The position numbers were made by a program, and so were the translations under genes. Positions 1 through 11,206 of a stretch of 64,000 bases of DNA are shown piece after piece; positions within the stretch are counted from its first letter, which is position 1; each line of letters starts with the position of its first letter. The notes under the pieces are model-generated. The model was not told the origin of the DNA and did not search any database. It saw only the letters and a program-made list of their open reading frames with translations. Origin of the DNA: Chaetoceros tenuissimus (lineage: Eukaryota > Bacillariophyta > Thalassiosirophyceae > Chaetocerotales > Chaetocerotaceae); the NCBI GenBank assembly GCA_021927905.1, contig BLLK01000045.1, positions 310,001-374,000 on the forward strand. Direction: 5' to 3'.

Positions 1-3000
1 CTAACATTGAATCCTTTGAGGGCTTACAAGGAAATGAATTGCGTGAGTTGCACCTTACAGATTGTTCCCTCAACATGCCTTTTCCAAAGGAGATTACAGG
101 GCTCAAAAAGTTGAATGCACTTTATGCAAACTATAACCACTTTTACGGAGAGCTTCCTTCAGAGCTGGGTGAAATGACCTCACTTGTAGAGCTCTACCTA
201 CTCAAGAATAAATTGGAAGGACCAATTCCAGAATCAATTGGAAACCTCTCCGATCTTGAGATCCTCGTCATGAGTGATAATCAGTTCACAGGGACTCTCT
301 CATCCGACGTCTTCAATAGGTTGACTGAATTGAGAGTGCTTTCCTTGGAGAAAAACAAATTGCAAGGGCAGATTCCATCCCTTCATAAACTTTATCACAT
401 TAGAGATGTATTCTTTAGTGATAACCAGTTTACAGGCAGTGTTCCTGAGAACTTTTTGTGGCATGCACCCAAAGATGAACTCATGACTGTTGAACTGAGA
501 AACAACCAATTGTCTGGAAACTTTTATGCAAAGAGAATGGTTGATTTCACTAACATGAATTTGGATATTACCATGAATGAATTCACAAGCATTGATGCGG
601 ACTTATGTGAAAAGAGTGAATGGATGGGAGGAGCTGTTGGTTCTCTCAAGTGTGATGCAATCATGTGTCCAATTGGTAGTTGGGCTCCTGCAGGTAGATC
701 TACCTCCGAATACAAGTGTCAGAATGGTTGCGAGACTGCTAGATTCATGGGTTCCAACAATTGCGATGGCGATAAGAAGAGAATCTTGCGTGAATTCTAC
801 CTTGCATTGAATGGAGACTTGTGGAATGAGAATAATTGGTTCAAAACAGATGATGAATGTGAATGGACAGGAGTGACATGTAGCGATGATGGACTGAAAT
901 TGATCCTTGGCTTGGATTTGAGAGGAATGAAAATGCTTGGAACTGTGCCATCTTCTGTTTTCAAGCTTGAGGGATTGAAGGAACTGGATTTCAGTGATAA
1001 CTTTGTGCGGTTCAGTTTTACAGGAATCAGACACGCAAAATACCTTCGCAAACTGGATTTGACAAGTACTGGTCTTGACTCTTTCAAAGATTTTGAGGAA
1101 TTGAGAGCTACATCGATCCTGGAACTGTTTCTTTCTTCCAACAATTTGAACGAAGAGATTCCACAGGCGTTGTATGATCTTACTGATCTTAGAAAGTTGA
1201 TGGTAAGATATTTTGATCTACATAATTTTTGTTTTGTACAACCATTTTACTCACTCTATTTACTTTCTAGCTTGCACATAACAATCTTTACGGTGGCATT
1301 TCTAGTCACATTGGACGGCTTACTAATTTGGAAGAATTTAATGTGTATGGTAATAATCTTTCTGGTCAAATTCCTAAAGAGTTTGGGGCGCTTCGCAATT
1401 CATTAAAACATGCAACATTTAGTGAGAATGACTTTACAGGTACTATTCCTGAAGCATTCAGCGACATGCCTCAGTTGATCACTCTCGGAATGCACCAAAA
1501 GACTAATACTCAAGGTGGATTCACTGGACCTGTACCTGATTTTAGCGGATGTCCAAAGTTGGAGGCTGTAAGTTTGGCGGGCAATTCTTTGAGTGGAAAT
1601 CTTCCATCTTCCTTTATGGAGAACTCAGATCGACTTAGACAAGAAATTGATGTTGATCTTAGTAGCAACAAAATTACTGGTCAGATTCCTTCAAGTTGGG
1701 ACATGTTTGGATACTTGAATTTCGATTTGTCAGATAATATGATTGATCACATTCACAGTAGTTTGTGCACAATGAAGGGCTGGCAAGGTGGCATTTTGGG
1801 CGAAATGGACGGATGTGATGCAATCCTCTGTAAGAAGGGTACTTTCAACGCAAATGGAATGGCTTCCCCTGGGAATGAGTGTGTTCCTTGCGCTGGTGCG
1901 CAATTTTACGGAACAACGAAATGTGATGAATTGGGTTCCGATGAAATTTGGTGGATTCTTGAAACATTCTACGCAAGTACCAATGGAGATGACTGGGAAG
2001 ATGGACATGGGTGGCTCCACTCCGCAAACCCTTGTGATGGTAAATGGGAAGGAATTACCTGTGATAATGACAATGTGAACATCGTTGAGATAGATCTTTC
2101 CCACAAAGGTCTTTCTGGAACTCCTGATACAATTATTTTCAATCTACCTCGTCTTCAAAAACTGGACTTGTCTCATAATAAGATTAACTTTTCGTTCCAT
2201 GGAATTGGGGCTGCAAAGGATCTTCGCATTTTGAAATTATCCAATACTCGCCTCAGCTCTCTTGAAGGAATTGGAGCAGCACTTTCTCTGAATCAACTAC
2301 ATATCACTGACAACTATTTGGAAGGTCATATTCCAGATGAGCTATATGATCTTGTCAACCTTAGAGGATTGTATATGAACTACAATCGTTTCACTGGACG
2401 TTTATCCTCCAAGATTGGCCAGCTTCAGAACTTACAAGAACTCTACATGATGAAGAACGCACTTACTGGTCCGATTCCTTCCGCCATTGGTAACTTGAAG
2501 GAAATGCAAGTTTTGAGTATCTCTGAGAATTTCTTAGTAGGTTCTATTCCAGAGTCACTGAACAATATGAAAAAGTTAAGAGTATTGGCAATTCAGGGCG
2601 AAGCTATCATTAGACTCAACGGAAGACGTACCGCCGAAAGGACACAAATCGCAGCAGGACTAAGTGGCGCCTTACCTTCATTTGATGGGTTGGAGAATCT
2701 TGAGGGCTTGTATCTTGCTTATAACAGTCTGAATGGAAAGATTCCATACAATTTCCTTGCTGGAATCAAAGATAAATCAAAACCAATTGTTGTAGATCTT
2801 GGAAGTAACTTTCTAGCAGGTGTTGTGCCAGCTTCCTTGACTCAATTCGATATGCTTGATCTAGCACTTGGTAACAACAAATTCAATGGCATTGCTCCTG
2901 GACTCTGTAAGATGAATGAGTGGTTCGAAGGAGATATTGGAGAATATGATTGTGATGGACTACTCTGTCCTCAACATACTTACAATGAATTAGGAAGACG

Positions 3001-6000
3001 TCATCATGACATGGCATGTATTCCTTGTCCAGAAAATACCGTAGCTCCTTATTTAGGAAGTACTAAATGCGAATCTGCAGAAGAGCAAGCGAAAGATACC
3101 GAAAGACTTGTTTTGAAGGCACTTTATGATAGCGTCGATGGAATCGGTTGGCATACACAGAACAACTGGTACGATGATACAATGAGTTTCTGCGATTGGT
3201 ACGGAATTAAATGCACAGACGATGGAAACTCTATTCAGGGTATTTATTTAGACGGGAACGGGCTGAAGGGAACTATTCCTGATGTGGTATTTGATCTTCC
3301 AAATCTAGTTGAATTGAATCTTGCTGACAACGAAGTCACCATAAACTTTGACTACATCGGAAGTACTCACCAACTTCAATATCTCAATATTGAAAACACT
3401 GGAATGACTTCGCTCAATGGACTTGAAAGTGCGAAGAGACTGAAAGTTTTGCACGCGAACAATAATGCTTTCACCAAGTTTCCTGAAGAGATTCTTTCTT
3501 TGAACAATCTTCAAGTTCTTTACCTCTCAGATAACAAATTTGGATCTTCCATTCCGAACCTTTCTGGATTATCAAATCTTGCATTTTTTGCTTGCAAAAG
3601 ATGCGACTTGAGTGGTTCACTTCCTAGCTGGTGGGGCACTTTGTCAAAACTTCAGTATTTGTCCCTTTCAGGGAACAAACTTAGCGGTGCTATACCGGCG
3701 TCATTTGACAACCTTCTCGCGTTGACCCATCTTGATCTCTCTGACCAAGCTCCAAGAGGTGGAGGATTAACAGGAAGTATTCCTTCTTTCAGCAATGCAG
3801 CATCTCTAAACGAAATTTATCTGCAAAAGAACAAATTATCTGGCGCGCTCTCCGATGACTTTTTGGGACAGAACACAGCAAGAGTCATTGTAGTTGATTT
3901 GAGATGGAATTCTATCTCTGGATCAGTTCCAAGATCTCTCATTAATCTTACAAGCGACTTTTCATTACTTCTAGCTGGTAATCAGATCGGCGAAATCCCT
4001 CCTGAGATCTGTGACTCCCCTCCTCTAAACTGGAATCAAGGAGACCTTGAAACATTTGGTTGTGATGGCTTGCTCTGTAAGAAAGGAACTTACAGCCCAA
4101 TCGGAAGAGCAACCTCAGGATATCAGTGCAGCCCTTGTGGAATCACAAATGACGCCTCTGAGAAATTCTTTGGAAGTACTAGATGCGGAGAGAAGGCAGT
4201 TGTGAAGACTCTTGAGTCTTTGTATTACTCTCTCGGCGGTCCAGACTGGTTCAATAATGATGGCTGGACAGAGAATGATGAATATTGTGCATGGTATGGC
4301 ATTGAGTGTGACTCAGATAAGGAGGTTATCGGGATTGATTTGGACGAAAATAATCTCATCGGTTCTATTCCGAAAGATATTTTCTCTCTGACCAACTTGA
4401 AGTCTCTGAACTTTAGAAAGAATTCAATTTCATCAGTTAACTTCAGCGGTGTTGAGAAGGTTACTGGACTCACTTTGCTGAATCTATCTTCAACTGGATT
4501 GACTTCCTTAACAGGTATTGGTGCAGCTCAAAGCTTGAAAGAATTACACTTCACCAGTAACGGACTGACATCCATTCCAAACGAACTCTTCAATCTTTCA
4601 TCTCTCGAGAGACTACTTCTGAATTACAATAACATGAGCGGCAAAATATCGTCCAAGATTGGACAACTCAGTGCTTTGAAGGAGCTCTATCTTTTCCGCA
4701 ATAATTTGACTGGAACTCTACCTTCTGAAATTGCGAATTTGAAGAATATTGAAGTTCTTGGCCTTGGCGAAAACGATTTCAAAGGAGAGATTCCATCAGG
4801 AATCAACGACTTGCAGAATTTGAAAGTGTTGGCATTGCAGCATGTGGACTCACTGAACACCGGTAAAATTGTATCAAAGACAGCAAAGCGTGGTTTCACC
4901 GGAACACTACCATCATTCGATAATAATCCGAATCTTCGCGAGCTATACTTACAGTCCAATAGTTTGACAGGAAGAATTCCTAACTCTTTCTTGCGTTCAG
5001 TGGAAAAGAATGACAATCTCATTGTTGATCTTTCTAATAACATGATCTCGGAAGGAGTACCAAAGAGTTTAGGGCAATTCTCTAAGTTGGACATTATTTT
5101 GGTTGGTAATCAGATTTCCGGCATCGCTGATGACTTATGTGACAACGGAGATTGGATGAATGGAAGAGTCGCTACTACTGGTTGCGATGCTATCCTTTGT
5201 CCTATTGGTTTCTACAATGAATTTGGTCGGCAGAGTAATGACGACACCCCTTGCAAACCTTGTCCTTTCACCTTCACTGCTCCATTCTACGGAAGTATTT
5301 CATGTGACCCAGATTCCAATGATTATAACGAAAGAGAAATTCTTACAAAATTGTATCGTGCAACTGGTGGTTCGAAGTGGATTGAAGCTGACAATTGGCT
5401 CGAGGACAAGACCTCTATTTGCGACTGGCATGGAATTTTCTGCGAGGTCATGGATTCTGAAGGTGGAAATATGGTTGTCACCGAGATCCATTTGCCATCA
5501 AACAGACTTACAGGAACCGTACCACCACAAGTTTTCAATCTCATGCATTTGAAAACGGAAGTATTTCATGTGATGATTCCAATGATAACGAAAGACTTTC
5601 TTACCAATTGAGAATCGTGCAACTGAGAGAGTCGTACCTATTGAAGCTGACAATTGGCTCGAGGACAAGACCTCTATTTGCGACTGGCATGGAATTTTCT
5701 GCGAGGTCATGGATTCTGAAGGTGGAAATATGGTTGTCACCGAGATCCATTTGCCATCAAACAGACTTACAGGAACCGTACCACCACAAGTTTTCAATCT
5801 CATGCATTTGAAAATGTTCAATGTGCGTGATAATGACGTTGATGTAGAACTTTACGCCATGAGAGAAAGCCCTGCTCTGAGAGAGTTGTACCTAGATCAC
5901 ACAAATCTATCTACTCTCAAGGGTATCGGTAGAGCAACAAATCTGAAAACTCTTCATGTCCAACAGAATAATTTGAGGGGCGAATTCATCCTGAAGAATT

Positions 6001-7768
6001 GTTTTCGATCGGTGGACTTGAACACTTGTTCATGTCTGATGCCAATCTTAGTGGACCACTTTCAGCCAAGATTGGTAACTTGCAAGAGTTAAAAGAGTTC
6101 TACTGTCATGGAAATGACTTGAGCGGTGAAATTCCAGAAGCTATTGGCGACTTGATTAATCTTGAGGTTCTAATTTTGTCTGAGAACTTATTCATGGGGC
6201 CATTACCAGATTCTATCAAGAAACTGAAGAAACTTGAGTCTTTGTTTATTGACTCCTTTACACGCAAGAGTGCTGGTCTTTCTGGTCCTTTGCCTAGCTT
6301 CGAAGGAATGCCAAATCTTCGCCAACTTTACCTCAACGAGAACAGTCTTACCGGACCTATTCCAGATGATTTCTTGAGCAATGACAAATTGATTGAAATT
6401 GATAGTGTAAGTACCGAAGCACTTGCAGCCCTCGCAAGGAGAAAGCAGAAAGTTAATGTTGGATTGAGAGGCAACCGCATCGAGGGAAGTATTCCTGTCT
6501 CTCTGACAAAGTTCCAACGCTTGAACATCGACCTAGCGGATAACTTGATTACATATATTGATAATGAACTTTGTCAGATGGATAATTGGATGGGTAGTGA
6601 TGTTGGAACCTACGAGTGTGATGCTATCCTATGTCCAGCGGGATATTTCAACAGATACGGTCGTCAGACAAACCCGCTACATCCATGTGAGAAATGTGAT
6701 GGTGCTGAGAGATCGGATTTCCTTGGTGCAACCAAGTGTTTGTCTGAGATCAAGAAGAGGGAGCGTGAGATTCTTGTTAAATTCTACAACGAATGTGGCG
6801 GTAGCAGATGGAAGAATAACGAGGGTTGGTTAGAAGATAGCATCGACATTTGTAATTGGCATGGAGTTAGTTGCAGTAATGGTGGATCTATTGACACTAT
6901 TGATCTTGGAAGTAACAATGTTATTGGAACTCCACCAAAGGAATTGTTCGAGCTTGAAAACCTCACTTACTTGTGGCTGTACTCTAATCCTTTGAAGTTC
7001 AGCTTCGAAGGTATTGGACAAGCGAAGCAGCTCGAAAGTCTTCTTCTTGACTCCACTGGTCTTGATTCACTCAAGGGTATTGGCCGTGCATACAATCTTG
7101 TTGATCTAGATATCCGCTTCAACAATATGAAAGGAAAAGTACCTGATGAATTCTCTAATCTTGTTAACTTGGAGAGCCTGTCGATGTCTGATAACAGCTT
7201 CACAGGTGAACTTCCTTCATTCAGTCGTATGCACAGGCTCAAGAGTTTAAGAGCTGCAAGTAACCACTTTGTTGGAGAATTGCCAAGTTTTGAAGACAAT
7301 TATAGACTCAAAACACTCGATCTATCCGACAACAAGCTTTCTGGAAGCATCTCACCAACGTTCTTGGAGTCAGTGGATACTTCCGAGACACTCTATGTAG
7401 ATCTATCTAGAAACAGGATAGGCGGAAAGGTTCCAGGTGAACTTGCTCGATTCGAGAAAATGACCTTATTCTTGAAGGACAATTACATCTATGGCATTGA
7501 CAGAGATGTTTGTGACAATGAAAAATGGAATGATGGCGATGTAGGTCAGTATAGTTGTGATGCAATCTTGTGTCCTCCAGGAACATTTGCTACCGGGAAG
7601 GGTCGACAATCCTTTGGTGGGTCTGAATGTTCTCCTTGCAAAGACGCAAAATTCTATGGGCAATCACAATGTATTGACCTTCAAGACTTTTATTCAAGTG
7701 CTACTGCAACGCAACTGAGTGTACTGATAACAGTTGCTGTGGTTGGAGTATCACTTCTCCTCATGTAA
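1..7768 (+). CDS. giant tandem leucine-rich-repeat surface protein (5' end outside window)
   Basis: The reading frame is open from the left edge, so the gene starts upstream. It encodes plant-type LRRs (LxxLxxLxLxxNxLxGxIP) arranged in at least seven units of about 370 residues. Each unit opens with an LRRNT_2-like stretch (LYxxxGGxxW...W...CxWxGIxC) and closes with a Cys-rich tail signed CD(A/G)(I/L)(L/M)C, seen at about 651, 1814, 2950, 4060, 5182, 6617 and 7557. A hydrophobic C-terminal segment (TQLSVLITVAVVGVSLLLM) suggests a membrane or GPI anchor. One phase-0 intron is clear at 1203-1270, because exon 1 ends RKLM and exon 2 continues LAHNNLYGG. The frame is then disturbed twice: a 259-bp partial duplication (copies at 5381-5555 and 5640-5814), and a missing base in the GGGG run at 5977-5980, where one extra G would restore the LRR frame. 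It may be intact if the first is spliced out and the second is a sequencing error; otherwise it is a pseudogene. The likely role is extracellular recognition or adhesion, inferred from the family only. Confidence 0.88.
1203..1270 (+). other. intron of the LRR gene
   Basis: GTAAGA donor and TTTCTAG acceptor. Removing these 68 nt joins two frames and completes a canonical LRR, with no residue lost from the repeat. Confidence 0.9.
5381..5814 (+). repeat. 259-bp offset tandem partial duplication inside the LRR gene
   Basis: Bases 5381-5555 and 5640-5814 look identical over 175 bp, at an offset of 259. The sequence between them (5556-5639) is a diverged copy of the stretch just before 5381, sharing GGAAGTATTTCATGTGA and ATCGTGCAACTG-like words. 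The offset is not a multiple of three, so an unspliced transcript would shift frame and stop at 5609-5611. The unit contains AGGT twice (5445-5448 and 5461-5464). Splicing GT of copy 1 to AG of copy 2 (5447-5705 or 5463-5721) would delete exactly 259 nt and restore the frame. The spacing of Cys-rich signatures 5 and 6 (1435 bp, or 1176 without the extra unit, against about 1100-1165 elsewhere) marks it as an extra insertion. Confidence 0.92.
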
Positions 7769-8031
7769 AAAAGGAACTATTACAAAAAAGAAAACTGTAT
7801 ATTACATAACGATTTAAAATCTAATAAAAGAATAATTACTTCTCCTTGCCTACATCTCACATCGTCCGAATACTTTAAGATACGAACATCCATATTTTAC
7901 ATCTACACATTCACACAGTCAGTATAGAAATATGTCTCGTATTGACAAGATCTGATGTTTCAAGTCTTCCAAAGAACTTGACTACTGATCTACAGTTCGT
8001 ATCTCAAATCAAAAGATTCATGAATGATACT

Positions 8032-8928
8032 TTACTCATCTGCTCCGAAAAATTCGTGAATCGCATGTTCAAGTAAGCGACGAATTATGATGAGTTCCTG
8101 TCTCTCTGATTCCAGATCAATTCCTACGTTCTGTAGAAAGCCCCGAAAATAAGCAGTAATCTCCTCTCCTCCGAATTCCATGACAAGAGCATCAAGAAGG
8201 CGTACATCAAAGGGTACGCCACTGTGCATTAGAAGTTCTAAAGCCATAACGTTTTGGCTGTCAATGGCTCCAAAGAATACATGGTAATCAAATGGACAAT
8301 GCATCTCCTCAACCAAGTATTTTAGAATGGGAAATCTCACCTCAGCTTTGGTAGCAAAAAGGACTGCATCCTCGTCAAAGGCGAACCCACGGTTATGGAA
8401 AAACTTGACGACATCTAGATCATCACTCATGACGGCTCCACCCATCACTTCTGGATCTTGTTTCATTTCATTCGTGATTAGACCTTTGTCGATAAGCCAT
8501 TGAGCAGTATTCAAACTGCCCTCTACAGCAGCAACACGACAGTGAATTCTCTTGCGTTCTTCAATAGGGTCATTGCGGATTCCATGTTCAAATGGCTCTA
8601 GTACAAAAACCTTATCCTCGACAATGCCTTGATAGAGCAATCTCAAATCCAGCACATTATGAACGTCTTCTCGATAGAATTGAAGTCTACGTTCGGTCTC
8701 CGCAATGGCTTTGGGAGAAGTGCACTTATCATTGGGATGTAGAGCCTGATACGAGGCCTTGAATGCCTTGGAGATCCGAGCAATGTATCCGTATTGTTTG
8801 CCAGAAAGAAATGACAGGACATGTGACAAGCAATCTGTATTCAAAGGAATGATTTCAGCATTCTGCTCCTCTCTCTCCTTGTAGACCATCTTTCTTCTCT
8901 TGCTACGAGTCAGGTATTCGCGGGTCAT
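8032..8928 (-). CDS. F-box-like protein with degenerate ankyrin-type repeats
   Basis: 298 residues, single exon, ATG at 8928. After a basic N-terminus (TRSKRRKMVYKER), residues about 25-65 (LNTDCLSHVLSFLSGKQYGYIARISKAFK) have the helical pattern of an F-box: LPxDxLxxIxxFL followed by a conserved aromatic/basic helix. Residues about 130-265 repeat units such as EGSLNTAQWLIDKG, DLDVVKFFHNRGF, RFPILKYLVEEMHCPFD and NVMALELLMHSGVPFD, which resemble weak ankyrin repeats. F-box proteins typically recruit substrates to SCF ubiquitin ligases and the repeats would bind the target; that role is inferred. The fold assignment comes from pattern only, and no target can be named. It is divergently arranged with the TrhO-like gene. 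Confidence 0.65.
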   Translation of the reverse strand: MTREYLTRSKRRKMVYKEREEQNAEIIPLNTDCLSHVLSFLSGKQYGYIARISKAFKASYQALHPNDKCTSPKAIAETERRLQFYREDVHNVLDLRLLYQGIVEDKVFVLEPFEHGIRNDPIEERKRIHCRVAAVEGSLNTAQWLIDKGLITNEMKQDPEVMGGAVMSDDLDVVKFFHNRGFAFDEDAVLFATKAEVRFPILKYLVEEMHCPFDYHVFFGAIDSQNVMALELLMHSGVPFDVRLLDALVMEFGGEEITAYFRGFLQNVGIDLESERQELIIIRRLLEHAIHEFFGADE

Positions 8929-9276
8929 GATGGGAATGTGATAGTATAACTAGGAGTGCACTTGACCTTGTAGTGGGCTTGCAAGATATAACAATTCCAC
9001 GGATGTGTTTCTTGGCACTTGGCAAGCAGAGATGGAGATGAGATCGTTGTTTCAGCTGCTCGTCGGTATCAAATTTCTAGGATTGGGTTCATAGCCTATT
9101 ATTACCATGAGAAATATGAATTCATTTAGCTTAGATGCCTTCCTCGCCACTCATCTCTTCTTATCTCAATAGAAAATAGAAATCCATATTCTTTCATCAA
9201 TAACTTTTTAAATAGATACTCGTATTATTTGTTCAATACCATAGATAACATACCCTTTATATAACAAACCAACGAT
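8929..9276. other. divergent intergenic region
   Basis: 348 bp shared by two divergent genes, so it should hold both promoters. It is AT-rich, with a TATA-like word TTTATATAA at 9256-9264 just before the ATG at 9277. No open frame or RNA gene is evident. Confidence 0.5.
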
Positions 9277-11140
9277 ATGACAGACGATACAGAAGTAAAG
9301 AGGAAGAGAAGACTTTCGAAGAAGGAGCGAAAGGCTCTAAAAAAACAAAGGACAAATAATAATAATGCTCAAAAAGTATCCATCACTGCGACGAAGCCTG
9401 AGGCTGACGAAGAGGCAGCAATAGACTATTTGAAAAACTACGAAGCGATTGAAGTACCAACAAAAGTTTCAAGTGAGATCAATAATAAGAAAGGAGGAAA
9501 TAATACAGCAAATGAAGATTTGGAAGGTGGAAGTACGGGCAAAACTCTTGGCAAATGGTTTCCAAACGCTCTTCTAGTAAAGTCTTCCATTAGCTTTACA
9601 AATACTGGACAGCTATTGGTGAATGGAAAAGTTGATGGAATCGATGAGAGCAAAACTAAGAATCCTAGAGCATCACTTGTTCTTTTCTATCAATACACTG
9701 AAAAGACAAAGAAGTGGAACCCTGAAAGAGTGAAAATTCTCATGAGTTATCTCTCCATCATTGCAAAAAAGAGAAATTTAGGTGGCCGCATTAGGGTTGC
9801 GCAAGAGGGAGTGAATGCTACATTATCAGCTGTAGATATGCCAACAAAGGATGGAGCATCTGCTGCCGAAACACTTCGATACGTGGCACAAGACTTGAAA
9901 AACTTTGATCCAGTGTTTGAAGAGACAGACTTTAAGTTTATTGATGATCTCAGTCCAGATAGGCATTTCAAGGAATTGAGAGTTATCCCTGTAGAAGAAC
10001 TTGTTTTCTATGGAATCAGGGAAGAAGATGCGGCTTGTCAAGAGGGAGGAGTTCATCTCAAAGCCAAAGAATATCATGAAATGTTGAAGGAAGAAAATGC
10101 AGTTGTGATTGATGTTCGTAACCACTACGAAGCAGTTATAGGTAGATTTGATGGTCAAGAAAAAGTAGATGATCCTAAGAAGAAGTTAGAACACAAGGGG
10201 GCCGAATACATCGATCCAAAAATGAGAAAGAGCACTGACTTCACGCAATGGCTAAGTAAAGACGAGACCAAAGAGAAACTAAAGGATAAAAAGGTGAGTA
10301 CGATATCGTTCAAAATTAGAACCAACTTTTTCGAGAAACAAAAATTAAATCAATATTGATCCTTTTTCAGGTTCTAATGTTTTGCACAGGCGGGATAAGG
10401 TAAGCAATGCTTCAAAATAATACAACATCAAGATACATATTCATTTACACAAATAGCCTCATCATATACAACGTTTTAGGTGCGAGAGAGCTTCCGCATT
10501 TCTCAAGAAGGAAATGGGTGATGAAGTTGATGGTGTTTATCAATTGCAAGGTGGGATTGAAAGATACCTAAAGGCTTTTCCTGATGGCGGATTCTGGCGG
10601 GGAAAGAACTTTGTGTTTGACAAGCGAGAGGCAGTGTCAGCAGAAGATAAGGACGGTGATGGCGGTGTCGTCAAGAAGAAGAAAGGAAAGAAAGATAATA
10701 AGAAAGATGATGATCTCCCAGCAAAATGTTGTGTCTGTGAGAAGAAATGGGATCGATACGTTGGTAAAAAGAAATGTTTCACTTGTGGTGTGCCTGTTCT
10801 TATGTGTTCGATATGTATGTCCAAGAAACCAGACAAGACAAAGGGTATGGAAATAAAAGTACGATGCCCGTTATGTATTGAAGAAAATATCACTGTCCCT
10901 TGTTCAGAAGTTGAGTTCACCGACAATGGAGTCAAGAATAAGAAAAATCAAGACGAACAAGATGCAAGTGCTGGAAAGGCTGCTCAATCGGTGCTCAAAT
11001 GGGGAGGTGGTCATGCAAAAAAGAAGAAACTCCAGCGAAAAGCTCAGCGAAGAATATGCCAATTTGGAACGGAGTGTGTTCGAAAAGACTGCATGTTTTA
11101 CCATCCAGAGCGACAAGGCGAGAAAAGTACTAGTAGCTAA
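9277..11140 (+). CDS. TrhO/TSTD2-like tRNA uridine hydroxylase with C-terminal zinc fingers
   Basis: Exons 9277-10293, 10371-10399 and 10480-11140 give a 568-residue protein; the 29-nt middle exon encodes most of the active-site loop. Residues about 115-225 match the N-terminal domain of bacterial TrhO (YceA), with GRIRVAQEGVNATLS and FKELRVIPVEELV. A rhodanese domain follows with DVRNHYEAVIGRFDG and catalytic Cys in CTGGIRCERASAFL. TrhO makes 5-hydroxyuridine at the wobble position of tRNAs; the animal relative is TSTD2. The C-terminal part has clustered Cys pairs (CCVCEKKW, CFTCGVPVLMCSIC, CPLC) typical of this family. A last motif C-x5-C-x4-C-x3-H (residues about 547-562, CQFGTEC...YH) resembles Nab2-type CCCH fingers. 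The Lys-rich N-terminus may be nuclear or RNA binding. Both introns are short, canonical and restore frame. Confidence 0.87.
10294..10370 (+). other. intron 1 of TrhO-like gene
   Basis: GTGAGT donor and CTTTTTCAG acceptor, 77 nt. Joins ...KDKK to VLMFCTGGIR. Intron 2 is 10400-10479 (GTAAGC...TTTTAG), interrupting the Arg codon just before the CERAS active-site segment. Confidence 0.9.
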
Positions 11141-11206
11141 TTACTTATTGATATAAAAATTAGATTTGTAAATTTATATAGCTGACATTTATTGATGTTG
11201 TAATTC

